A DNA stretch of 64,000 bases from Arthrobacter sp. NicSoilC5 (GTDB lineage: Bacteria > Actinomycetota > Actinomycetes > Actinomycetales > Micrococcaceae). The stretch is taken from positions 3,100,001 through 3,164,000 of the forward strand of contig NZ_AP024660.1 in the NCBI RefSeq assembly GCF_019977395.1, in the 5' to 3' direction. Shown here one piece after another: positions 1 through 7,530 of the stretch. The notes below the pieces were generated by a model, which searched no databases, was not told the origin of the DNA, and saw only the letters and a list, made by a program, of their open reading frames with translations. Within the stretch, counting starts at the first letter, position 1, and the number at the start of each line of letters is the position of its first letter. Both the position numbers and the translations under genes were made by a program.

Positions 1-83
1 ACGGCTGCTGCCCGGGTGACGGCCGGCGCCGGCGAGGTGGCTCCCGCTTTGTCGGATGAAGCGGGGATGTGGGAATCGGCCAT
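1..83 (-). CDS. N-terminus of a transcriptional regulator, probably IclR family (runs off the window)
   Basis: Only the first 27 codons are present. The ATG follows a good ribosome binding site (AAGGAG, 5 nt spacing). The visible residues are a low-complexity leader ending PAPAVTRAAA, which resembles the segment just before the winged helix in many IclR regulators; no DNA-binding domain is visible. Upstream lies a perfect 18-bp palindrome (119-136), and the same GTTC-N8-GAAC arrangement recurs before the hydroxyacid dehydrogenase gene, which fits an autoregulated local regulator. The family call is an inference from this leader and context. Confidence 0.5.
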   Translation of the reverse strand, partial: MADSHIPASSDKAGATSPAPAVTRAAA

Positions 84-118
84 GATTCTCCTTAGGTCGC
101 CAGGGCAGACTGCGGTTC

Positions 119-136
119 CGTTCAGTCAACTGAACG
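119..136. promoter_or_regulatory. Perfect palindrome, candidate operator of the adjacent regulator
   Basis: CGTTCAGT-CA-ACTGAACG is a perfect inverted repeat with 8-bp arms, 36 bp upstream of the partial regulator start. Its core, GTTC-N8-GAAC, recurs at 1999-2014, so it is likely the site of the regulator encoded at 1-83. Binding is inferred. Confidence 0.55.
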
Positions 137-173
137 CAATCCATCATAAGGGCCGCGGCGGTTCACGGCGCCG

Positions 174-911
174 TCAGGCCACCGGGCTGCCCAGGGTCCC
201 GATGCCCTCCACTGCGATCTCCACCCGGTCCCCGGGCTCGACGGGTACCACTGTGGCGGGCGCTCCGGTCATCACCACGTCGCCGGGTTCCAGGGTCAGC
301 CATGAAGTGACGTAAACGAGGCAGTCCACCACCGTGGAGGGGAGGTTGAAGGTCCCGGAGCTGGCCTTGGCTGTCCCGTTGACGTACACGTCGATGGCCA
401 CCTTTTCGGGATCTGGGAGCCCGGTTTCTATCCAGGGGCCCAGGGGTGTGTAGTTGACGCCGGCCTTGCCCTGGAAGTTCCGCTCATCCACCGCGTTCTG
501 GTCCACGTTGGTGACGTCGTTGACGCAGGTGTAGCCCAGGACATGGTCCAGGGCGTTCTCCACGGTCAGGTTGGCGGCTGTCCTGCCGATCACGACGGCG
601 AGTTCACCCTCGGCATTGACCGTGCCCTGGCCGCGGGCCGCGGTGATGGTGTCGCCGGGTCCGGCGACGGTGTGGACGGACTTGTGCCACGCCTGGATGG
701 GCAGGGGGTGGTCATTCAGGGTCCGGTTGTGGCCAATGCCCAGGACGACGGCGGGCGTCACCGGGGCGAGGAATGTTGCCTCGCTGTGGGTGGTGGCGCC
801 GCCGGTGTAACGGAGGGTTTCCTCGAAGGGGTCGATGATGTGGTGCCAGGTGCCGTCGCTTTCAACGGCGTGCTGCGGGCCTGCTGCTGTTTGGATTCTG
901 GCGATGCGCAC
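174..911 (-). CDS. Fumarylacetoacetate hydrolase family protein
   Basis: A 245-residue protein of the FAH superfamily, whose members hydrolyse, decarboxylate or isomerise acylpyruvate and 2-keto acid substrates in a metal-dependent way. Visible family signatures are the GIGHN segment followed by KSVH, the EGE metal-binding pair in the NAEGELAVVIG segment, the GYTCVNDVT segment carrying the metal-ligand Asp, and the C-terminal EPGDVVMTG motif. The GTG start at 911 is chosen because it lies 13 bp after the stop of the upstream dehydrogenase and is preceded by a purine-rich AGGCAGAGAA stretch. It forms a two-gene unit with that dehydrogenase, so a role in a 2-keto/2-hydroxy acid pathway is likely. 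The substrate cannot be read from sequence. Confidence 0.88.
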   Translation of the reverse strand: MRIARIQTAAGPQHAVESDGTWHHIIDPFEETLRYTGGATTHSEATFLAPVTPAVVLGIGHNRTLNDHPLPIQAWHKSVHTVAGPGDTITAARGQGTVNAEGELAVVIGRTAANLTVENALDHVLGYTCVNDVTNVDQNAVDERNFQGKAGVNYTPLGPWIETGLPDPEKVAIDVYVNGTAKASSGTFNLPSTVVDCLVYVTSWLTLEPGDVVMTGAPATVVPVEPGDRVEIAVEGIGTLGSPVA

Positions 912-924
912 TTCTCTGCCTGTC

Positions 925-1977
925 CTAGTAGAAGTGGACCGTGTCCACGAGGTGGGGGAGGTCGCCGCCGTCGAGGAACGTCCGGAGGTTGCTGCAGAAC
1001 CGTTCGGTGATGAGGCGGTTCTCGGCGGCGCTGAGGGCTGAGGTGTGCGGCGAGACCATGACCTTGGGATGGTTCCACAGGGGGCTGTCCTGGGGCAGTG
1101 GTTCCACGGCGAAGACGTCAAGGCAGGCGTAGCCCACCTGGCCGTTGTCCAGGGCCTCCAGCAGCGCCTCCTCGTCCACCACGGTTCCGCGGCCCACGTT
1201 GACGAAGGTGGTCCCGGGCTTCATGGCGGCGAACAGGTCCCGGTTGAACAGCTTTTCCGTGTAGGCGGTGCCGGGCAGGGTGTTGACGACGGCGTCTGCC
1301 GTGGCCAGGAGGGCGGGAAGCCCGGCGTTGTCCACCACCTGGTCGATTCCGTCGATGGGCTCCACGGTCCGCTTGGTGCCGCTGACCTTCATCCCCAGTG
1401 CCCGTGCGATCCGGGCGGTTTCCAGTCCGATTTCGCCGAGGCCGCTGATGACCAGGTTGGATCCATTGACCAGCCGGGTGGGGACCCGGAGGCTGGGCCA
1501 GGCCTTTGCAGCCTGGTCCTGGGCAAGTTCGGCGCTGCGCTTGAAGCCGTTGAGGATTCCCATCGCTGCGAACTCTGCGAGGGGCAGGGCGTGGACCCCG
1601 GCGGAGGTGGTGATCTTGAACTTCTGCAGGACGTCCTGGCTCAGGCCCGACGCCTTGACCGCTCCGCCCGCCCCGGCCGCCATCGCGTGGACCCACTCCA
1701 GCCTTGGGTTTTCCCGGGCGATGCGCGCCAGGCCGTCAGGACTCTCGTTGGGAAAGCCGTACAGCACGTCGGCACTGTTGAGCATTGCCCAGTAGCGCTC
1801 TTCCTGTTCAGCCGTCCGTTGGAAGGCCGGATCCCCTGCGTGGTCGGCCGGGAAGCGCTCCGGCGGCAGGAGGCCGGGCTCGTAAAGGACAGTGACGGCG
1901 GGGTCAACGGCGCGGATCTGGTCCACAAGCTCTGCTTCGAGCGGGACAGCGATGGCCACGGTCTTGGTGGAAGTCAT
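925..1977 (-). CDS. D-2-hydroxyacid dehydrogenase (NAD-dependent)
   Basis: A 350-residue member of the D-isomer 2-hydroxyacid dehydrogenase family, interconverting 2-keto and D-2-hydroxy acids. The NAD-binding GLGEIG loop is at residues 179-184. Catalytic residues appear in order as Arg in VGRGTVVDEE, Glu in DVFAVEPLP and His in VSPHTSA. The ATG at 1977 is preferred over a longer reading because a TATGCT box sits exactly 6 nt upstream, giving a leaderless transcript, and because the family starts near here. A GTTC-N8-GAAC palindrome overlaps the region where the -35 box should be. The FAH-family gene follows 13 bp downstream, so the two are probably co-transcribed and controlled by the regulator at 1-83. 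Confidence 0.9.
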   Translation of the reverse strand: MTSTKTVAIAVPLEAELVDQIRAVDPAVTVLYEPGLLPPERFPADHAGDPAFQRTAEQEERYWAMLNSADVLYGFPNESPDGLARIARENPRLEWVHAMAAGAGGAVKASGLSQDVLQKFKITTSAGVHALPLAEFAAMGILNGFKRSAELAQDQAAKAWPSLRVPTRLVNGSNLVISGLGEIGLETARIARALGMKVSGTKRTVEPIDGIDQVVDNAGLPALLATADAVVNTLPGTAYTEKLFNRDLFAAMKPGTTFVNVGRGTVVDEEALLEALDNGQVGYACLDVFAVEPLPQDSPLWNHPKVMVSPHTSALSAAENRLITERFCSNLRTFLDGGDLPHLVDTVHFY

Positions 1978-1998
1978 GCGTACAGCATACTGGGTGAT

Positions 1999-2014
1999 GT
2001 TCGAAATATTGAAC
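1999..2014. promoter_or_regulatory. GTTC-N8-GAAC operator candidate before the dehydrogenase
   Basis: GTTCGAAATATTGAAC shares the arm sequence and 8-bp spacing of the perfect palindrome at 120-135. It lies 8 bp upstream of the TATGCT -10 box of the leaderless dehydrogenase gene, where a bound repressor would block polymerase. Confidence 0.5.
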
Positions 2015-2173
2015 ACCTGGCGACACATGGTTCTTTTACTGCGATTAGTTTTTCAACGAATGACATTAGCCTGCTCCCCCGACGCTTCCTGGCTGATTCT
2101 TGGAAGTCGTCGGGTTTGCCTGCAGTCAGGTGGGTCCGCGAGGTCACTGTCACAACGTCTTAGGGAGCACGTT

Positions 2174-3079
2174 TTGGATTCGAAGGACCATGAAGACAGG
2201 CTTGTCATGCTGGGGGTCAACGGCGGACCTGTCATCGCGCCCGGCGAGGCCCAGCCGGCCCTCGCGCTTGTAGTCAACAATGCTGTCTACCTGGTGGACT
2301 GTGGGCTGGACAGTGCACGGCAGCTGGTCCACTCGGGGCTCGGCTTCGGCCCGGTCCGGAGCGTCTTTATTACCCACCATCACTTCGACCACACTTCAGG
2401 GCTGCCGGCGCTGCTGCTGCACGGATGGACGGCCCGCCCGCCGCTGTCGTTCCTTGACCTGTGGGGACCGCCCGGGACCAAAGCCAAGGCAAGGAACCTC
2501 CTGGCCGGCTTCGAGGACGACATCTCCCTGTACCAGGCGGGTGGCGGTTTTGGCCCGTTTCCGGCGGTCGAAGGCCACGACATCGAACTGCCTGCGGATG
2601 GCACCATCACTCCCGTCATGGAGGATGAGAACGTGGTGGTGGCCGCAACCAGGGTGTTCCACGGCCCGGAAGTGGCGGACTCCTATGCGTACCGGTTCAC
2701 CATTAAACGCACGGGCAAGGTGGTGGTCTTTTCCGGCGACACTGCCGCCCATGACGCAAACCTGATTGCCCTCGCCAAGGACTGCGACGTTCTGGTCCAC
2801 GAGACACAGGACAACTCCGCGGTTGAGAGAATCGCTGCCGGTCTTCCCGGGCCGCAGGCCGCCGAATTGACCAAGCACTTGTTCGAAGCGCATTCCAGCG
2901 TCCTTGAACTGCCGGCCATAGCCGCAACTGCAGGGGCGGGAAAGCTCGTCCTGAGCCATTACACCCCCACCGTTCAGCCTCCGGAGGTGTGGCTGGCCAT
3001 GGTGCTGCCGGCGGCCGAAAAAGCGGGATACACCGGAGAAATTGTCGCTCCCGCGGCTTTGGACGTGATTCCCCTGTGA
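2174..3079 (+). CDS. MBL-fold metallo-hydrolase
   Basis: A 301-residue metallo-beta-lactamase-fold hydrolase, closest in appearance to the arylsulfatase/RNase Z-like branch. The zinc motif HHHFDH followed by TSG is near residue 65, a second metal-binding stretch FSGDTAAHD is near residue 193, and LVLSHYTP near the C-terminus carries a further His. The TTG start at 2174 is chosen for the AGGGAG ribosome binding site 6 nt upstream; the next ATG, at 2207, is possible. It is transcribed divergently from the hydroxyacid dehydrogenase. The natural substrate is unknown. Confidence 0.82.
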   Translation: MDSKDHEDRLVMLGVNGGPVIAPGEAQPALALVVNNAVYLVDCGLDSARQLVHSGLGFGPVRSVFITHHHFDHTSGLPALLLHGWTARPPLSFLDLWGPPGTKAKARNLLAGFEDDISLYQAGGGFGPFPAVEGHDIELPADGTITPVMEDENVVVAATRVFHGPEVADSYAYRFTIKRTGKVVVFSGDTAAHDANLIALAKDCDVLVHETQDNSAVERIAAGLPGPQAAELTKHLFEAHSSVLELPAIAATAGAGKLVLSHYTPTVQPPEVWLAMVLPAAEKAGYTGEIVAPAALDVIPL

Positions 3080-3088
3080 CCTGCTGGT

Positions 3089-4069
3089 TTACCGGAACCC
3101 GGAGGTGTTTGACCCGGACAGGTTGAGTACGTCCTTCAGCATCGCCAGTGCCGCCCCCTTCGGGCTGGAGCGGCCGCCCTGGGCGGTGATGTCCCCGGCG
3201 TCCGGGCACCTGAAGACCATGGCCTTTTCCGGTCCAGCAATGGCGAAAAGCGGGTCCCCCGGTGCCACGGCTTCCAAGCGGACCGTGACCATCATGGGCC
3301 GCTCCAGGGAGGCGGACGCCACGGCGCGTAAACGCAAGCCTTGCCCGGAGGCCTCCAGTGCCCTGGCGGCCGTGGAGGAGTCGATGGGCTCCGCCTCCAC
3401 CGCCATGGTGGACACGTCCCAGTTCCAGAGGAGCCCGGCGATAAGCCGCACCTTTGTGGCCGCATCCTTCCCGGACAGGTCCGCGGAAGGGTCTGCCTCC
3501 GCGATGCCGCGGCGCTGCGCTTCCCGGACCGCGGACTCCAGCCCGGCACCGCGGGACAGCTCATCGAGAATGAACGTGGATGTGCCGTTGGGGCAGGCCC
3601 GGACGGCGCTGCAGCCCATGCCCCGAAGCGCGACGCGGGCCATGTCCGCCGTGGGAAGCGCGGCGCCGGTGGCCCCCGAGATACGGATGCGGCTCCCGCC
3701 ATCGACGGCGGCACGCTCAAGGTCCCGCCAGTGGCTGAGGATGTGGCTTTTGGTTGCTGTCACTACATCCACCCCACTCCGGAGGGCAGCAACCGCTTCC
3801 TCCCGGGCACGGGCGTGAGCGTCCGGTGCGGATGGCAGGGCCTGGACCAGGACAGTGGCGGCGGTCCGGGACAGTGTTTCCTCAATGGGCCCGATTTGGT
3901 CCCATGACGAACGGGCCGGCACAGCGGAACCCGCCGCAAGGAAGACTTCGGTCCTGTGACCGCGGATGGCAGCAAGCTGCAACAGGGGACCCTGCTCCAG
4001 GACAGCATCGACGAAGGCGCGGCCCACGGCACCGAAGCCGGACAGAACCAGCCGCACAGGTTCTACCAA
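3089..4069 (-). CDS. Homoserine dehydrogenase-like protein without ACT domain
   Basis: A 326-residue NAD(P)-binding protein resembling homoserine dehydrogenase. The Rossmann motif is at the N-terminus (GFGAVGRAF, about residues 11-19). The VVTATKSH segment corresponds to the conserved substrate-domain TANK-type motif, and an NGTSTFILDEL segment matches the homoserine dehydrogenase NGTxNYIL signature. The regulatory ACT domain of biosynthetic enzymes (about 430 residues) is missing, so this is more like the short form found in catabolic or secondary pathways. The TTG start is supported by AGTAGGGG upstream. It begins 6 bp after the RelA/SpoT-domain gene and is likely co-transcribed with it. 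Confidence 0.75.
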   Translation of the reverse strand: MVEPVRLVLSGFGAVGRAFVDAVLEQGPLLQLAAIRGHRTEVFLAAGSAVPARSSWDQIGPIEETLSRTAATVLVQALPSAPDAHARAREEAVAALRSGVDVVTATKSHILSHWRDLERAAVDGGSRIRISGATGAALPTADMARVALRGMGCSAVRACPNGTSTFILDELSRGAGLESAVREAQRRGIAEADPSADLSGKDAATKVRLIAGLLWNWDVSTMAVEAEPIDSSTAARALEASGQGLRLRAVASASLERPMMVTVRLEAVAPGDPLFAIAGPEKAMVFRCPDAGDITAQGGRSSPKGAALAMLKDVLNLSGSNTSGFR

Positions 4070-4075
4070 CCGCCC

Positions 4076-5182
4076 CTACTTCTTCGTCATCCTGTACCGC
4101 TCAATCTGCCGCAGCCGCCGCAGGAGGCTGTCGCGCCGCGGGTGCGGGACGGCGTCGGGATCTTCTGCGGTGAGGTCGATGTGCTTGGTGCCGTACTGCC
4201 AGAGGAGGAGGTCATCCAGGAGCCGGTCCGGGCCGGGGGAGTAGCGGTGGTCCAGGGCCTTGCGGACTTCCGTGATCTGGTTGGCGCTGAGCAGTCCGGC
4301 CAGTTGCATGGTCTGGTTGAGCCCATGCGCGGCGAGAAGCTCGGCAGCCCAGCCCCAGTCATCGTCCACCTTGCGGTCCACGTGCGGGAGCAGGGTCCGC
4401 CAGACGTCCCGGATCCGGTTGGGCGTCAGCGGGGCCGCACCCTCGCCGTCCATGTCCCAGTAGCCGCGGACTTCCTCGTAGCTTTCGTGAAGGTCCGAGA
4501 AAGCAGTTTCCACGGTTTCCAGCATGGCCGCCGTGGCCGTGAACTGCCGGTCGAAGTGCGGCGTCCAGGCGCGGGGGTCCTCGGCCTTGAACCGGATATC
4601 GTGCTCAATCTCGCTCCACGCGTGCGCGAAAATGGTGCGGATCTGGCACTCGAAAAAGTAGCTGCCGTTGGGCTGCAGGTCCGGGTTGAAGACCTGCTGG
4701 TACTCCTTGACGGCTTCATTCTGGATGGTGCGCAGGATCAGGTGCCGGCTGGAATACCCGTAGGTGCCGGACTCGATGGAGCCGATGTCCTTTTCCCGGT
4801 CGCCGCGGCAGTCGAAAAGCTGCCGCTGGCGCTTGATGACATTGGCCACCGCGGCATTCTCCGCCGGCAGCTTGGTGATCACCCGGATGCCCACCATGTC
4901 ATTGAGCGTGCGGAACGGGTCCGGAAACTTCAGGAGCCTCCGCCCGCCCGGTTCCAGCGGCTCCTCGGTGCGCGAGATCTTTTCCTTGAAGGATTCCACA
5001 GTCTTGGTGCGGCCGGTAACGAACAGCGGGTTAACCTCGCTGTCCTTCAGCATGTCCCGCAAAACAAGCAGGACATCACGGGTAACCAGCTTCAGGGCAG
5101 GCCGGACGCGCTCATAGATCTCCACGTTGTGCTGCACCGACTCACGCAGCGGTGCGTCCAGACTTTCCCAGTTACTCGGCAT
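4076..5182 (-). CDS. RelA/SpoT-domain nucleotide pyrophosphokinase-like protein
   Basis: A 368-residue protein with a RelA/SpoT synthetase domain at about residues 40-200. Visible motifs are TGRTKTVESFKEK (substrate-binding Arg/Lys), DMVGIRV, GYSSRH (142-147, equivalent to GYxSxH) and ECQIRT with EIEHD (178-195). There is no HD hydrolase domain before it and no TGS/ACT domain after it, so it is a small alarmone synthetase rather than a bifunctional Rel. It is longer than RelP/RelQ (about 210 residues); the C-terminal 160 residues are hydrophilic and carry no motif I recognise. It could make (p)ppGpp or a related nucleotide, or be a ToxSAS-type toxin, though no antitoxin-like gene is adjacent. 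Confidence 0.78.
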   Translation of the reverse strand: MPSNWESLDAPLRESVQHNVEIYERVRPALKLVTRDVLLVLRDMLKDSEVNPLFVTGRTKTVESFKEKISRTEEPLEPGGRRLLKFPDPFRTLNDMVGIRVITKLPAENAAVANVIKRQRQLFDCRGDREKDIGSIESGTYGYSSRHLILRTIQNEAVKEYQQVFNPDLQPNGSYFFECQIRTIFAHAWSEIEHDIRFKAEDPRAWTPHFDRQFTATAAMLETVETAFSDLHESYEEVRGYWDMDGEGAAPLTPNRIRDVWRTLLPHVDRKVDDDWGWAAELLAAHGLNQTMQLAGLLSANQITEVRKALDHRYSPGPDRLLDDLLLWQYGTKHIDLTAEDPDAVPHPRRDSLLRRLRQIERYRMTKK

Positions 5183-5216
5183 GGTCCCAGCTTACGGCCG
5201 GGGTCCGACAGGAAGC

Positions 5217-6266
5217 CTACGTTGCGGCGGCCGACGTGGAGCCGCGCACCACCAGCGAGGTCTCCAGGGTGACGCCGCCGGACCCCGGCGACTTCCCCTC
5301 CATGAGTCCGCGCAGCTGCTCCCCGGCCTTCTGGCCCAGGGCAGTGGCAGGCAGGTGCACACTGGTCAGGCCCGGATTGCTGGTGGCCGAATAGGGCAGG
5401 TCGTCGAACCCGGCCACGGCCAGCTCCTCCGGGATCCGGATCCCTGCCACGCGCGCTTCCTGCAGCACCCCGTACGCGTGGGTGTCGGTGGCGCAGGCGA
5501 CGGCGGTTACTCCCGCGCGCTGCCAGTCCGGCCACGCTTCGGCGAACGCGCCCGCCGCGGCACCGACGTCGATGGTGGTGCTGATAATGCGCTCCGGGCT
5601 CACGGTGATGCCGCGCGAGGCGGCCTCCTCCAGGAACGCCGCGCGCCGGACCGCGAACGTCTCGGTGCCGGTCACGCTGTCCACGTAGGCAGCTTCCCTG
5701 TGCCCGGCGCCGGCCAGGTGCGCCGCCAGCTGGCGTGCCCCGCTGGCCACATCCAGGTTCACGGAGGGCGCGTAGGACTCCAGTCCCGGCGCATCAAGCA
5801 GGACAAGGGGCGACGGCGACGCGAGGTCTTCGAGGAACCCGGCGTTGGGTGCATCCACCAGCAGCCCTGCCGGCCGCAGGGACATCAGGCGCCGGACGTC
5901 GTCGGCCTCCGGAAATTCGCCGGCCTCCGTGACGGACAGCAGCAGCTGGTACTGCGGGCCCAGCGACTCCCGCACCCCGGCGATCACCTTGGCGAAGAAC
6001 GGGTTGGAGATGTCCGGCGCCACCAGGATCACAATCGAGCTGACGCCCTTGGCCAGGGAACTGCCGATCCCGTCCACCACGTACCCCAGCTCCGCAATGG
6101 CCTCCCGCACCCGGGAAATGTTGTCCTCGGCCACGCGCCCGGCGGTCTTGCCATTGGCCACCAGCGACACCGTGGCCACCGAAACGCCGGCCCGCGCAGC
6201 GACCATCGCCGCCGTCACTCGCCGCGGCCGTGGCCGTTGCTGCTGCACCTGTTCCCCGGAATCCAT
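5217..6266 (-). CDS. LacI-family transcriptional repressor
   Basis: A 349-residue LacI/GalR regulator. The N-terminal helix-turn-helix and hinge helix are clear (VTAAMVAARAGVSVATVSLV, then AIAELGYV), followed by a periplasmic-binding-protein-like ligand domain ending in the typical VAGFDDLPYS and TSVHLPATALG segments. The ATG at 6266 is chosen because a TACGAT box lies exactly 6 nt upstream (leaderless) and it puts the helix-turn-helix near the N-terminus. It is divergent from the nucleoside hydrolase operon, and two LacI-type operators lie between them, so it most likely represses that operon; the effector is probably a nucleoside or ribose. Confidence 0.9.
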   Translation of the reverse strand: MDSGEQVQQQRPRPRRVTAAMVAARAGVSVATVSLVANGKTAGRVAEDNISRVREAIAELGYVVDGIGSSLAKGVSSIVILVAPDISNPFFAKVIAGVRESLGPQYQLLLSVTEAGEFPEADDVRRLMSLRPAGLLVDAPNAGFLEDLASPSPLVLLDAPGLESYAPSVNLDVASGARQLAAHLAGAGHREAAYVDSVTGTETFAVRRAAFLEEAASRGITVSPERIISTTIDVGAAAGAFAEAWPDWQRAGVTAVACATDTHAYGVLQEARVAGIRIPEELAVAGFDDLPYSATSNPGLTSVHLPATALGQKAGEQLRGLMEGKSPGSGGVTLETSLVVRGSTSAAAT

Positions 6267-6357
6267 ACTTTGATCGTAGTGGGCACGGCCGGGCGCCGGT
6301 CCCGCCTTGGAAAGACGCGCATGGTGAGAGAGGAGAACTTCCATGCGCGCCAAGGCA

Positions 6358-6369
6358 TCAAGCGTTTGA
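6358..6369. promoter_or_regulatory. LacI-type operator O1
   Basis: TCAAGCGTTTGA is a 12-bp near-palindrome with the central CG typical of LacI/GalR operators. It is 35 bp centre to centre from a second copy at 6393-6404, between the divergent LacI gene and the nucleoside hydrolase operon. Confidence 0.6.
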
Positions 6370-6392
6370 CGTGCGGCAATGCGGAGACAGCG

Positions 6393-6430
6393 TTAAGCGT
6401 TTGACGTTAGCCACATAACCCTGCCATGAT
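6393..6430 (+). promoter_or_regulatory. LacI-type operator O2 overlapping the nucleoside operon promoter
   Basis: TTAAGCGTTTGA (6393-6404) overlaps a -35 box TTGACG (6401-6406); an 18-bp spacer leads to a -10-like CATGAT (6425-6430). Repressor on O2 would block the -35 region. Promoter boxes are read by eye. Confidence 0.5.
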
Positions 6431-6474
6431 CACTCCCGGAATACTCAAGACCCCTGCCCGCAAGGCAGGCCCCA

Positions 6475-7530
6475 ATGACGTGGAGCACCATCGTGGAACC
6501 AAATCCCCAAGCGAGCCAGCACCGGACGGGTTCAACAGAACCCCGGAAGATCATCCTGGACTGCGACCCCGGCCACGATGACGCCGTGGCCCTGCTGCTG
6601 GCACACGGCAACCCCAACATCGAACTGCTGGCCGTCACCACGGTGGTAGGCAACCAGACCCTCGAAAAAGTCACCCGCAACGCCCTGGCCGTCGGCACCA
6701 TCGCCGGCATCACCGGCGTCCCCTTCGCCGCCGGCTGCCCCCGCCCGCTGGTCCGCAGCATCGAAACCGCACCGGACATCCACGGCGAGTCCGGCATGGA
6801 CGGCCCCGCCCTGCCCCAGTCCACCATCGAACTGGACCCCCGCCACGCCGTCGACCTCATCATCGACACCGTCATGGCCCACGAACCCGGCACCGTCACC
6901 CTGGTCCCCACCGCCGGCCTGACCAACATCGCCCTGGCCGCCCGCAAGGAACCGCGCATCGTGGAACGCGTCAAGGAAGTGGTCCTCATGGGCGGCGGCT
7001 GCCACGTGGGCAACTGGAGCGCCGTGGCCGAGTTCAACATCATCATCGACCCCGAGGCCGCCCACATCGTCTTCAACGAAAAATGGCCCGTGGTCATGGT
7101 GGGCCTGGACCTCACCCACCAGGCGCTGGCCACCCCGGAGGTGGTGGGGAAAATCGCCGCCATCGGCACCGGGCCCGCCAAGTTCGTCACCGAACTGATG
7201 GACTTCTTTGCCCACACCTACAAGGACGCGCAGGGCTTCGACTACCCGCCGGTCCACGATCCCTGCGCCGTCGCGTACGTCATCGACCCCAGCATCGTCA
7301 GCACCCGCAAGGTCCCCGTGAACATCGAACTCCAGGGCACGCTGACCCTGGGCATGACCGTCGCGGACTTCCGCGCCCCGGCCCCCGCCGACTGCCACAC
7401 CAGCGTGGCCGTGGACCTGGACCACGCACGGTTCTGGGACCTGGTCACCGACGCGCTGGTCCGCATCGGCGAGCCGGCCGGCGTCGTACGCCCGGAAAGT
7501 GCCCAGCTCACCGCCGGAGGCGTCAAGTAG
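6475..7530 (+). CDS. Nucleoside hydrolase (IunH/Rih family)
   Basis: A 351-residue ribonucleoside hydrolase that should cleave the N-glycosidic bond of purine or pyrimidine nucleosides to ribose and free base. The calcium/ribose-binding DCDPGHDD motif is about residues 29-36, with the MGGG segment, the EFNIIIDPEAA segment and the late VHDP Asp ligand all present. A GTG at 6493 has a better ribosome binding site (GGAG, 7 nt) than the ATG at 6475, so the N-terminus may be six residues shorter. It heads an operon with a transporter and ribokinase, so nucleoside is imported, split here, and the ribose phosphorylated. Confidence 0.92.
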   Translation: MTWSTIVEPNPQASQHRTGSTEPRKIILDCDPGHDDAVALLLAHGNPNIELLAVTTVVGNQTLEKVTRNALAVGTIAGITGVPFAAGCPRPLVRSIETAPDIHGESGMDGPALPQSTIELDPRHAVDLIIDTVMAHEPGTVTLVPTAGLTNIALAARKEPRIVERVKEVVLMGGGCHVGNWSAVAEFNIIIDPEAAHIVFNEKWPVVMVGLDLTHQALATPEVVGKIAAIGTGPAKFVTELMDFFAHTYKDAQGFDYPPVHDPCAVAYVIDPSIVSTRKVPVNIELQGTLTLGMTVADFRAPAPADCHTSVAVDLDHARFWDLVTDALVRIGEPAGVVRPESAQLTAGGVK

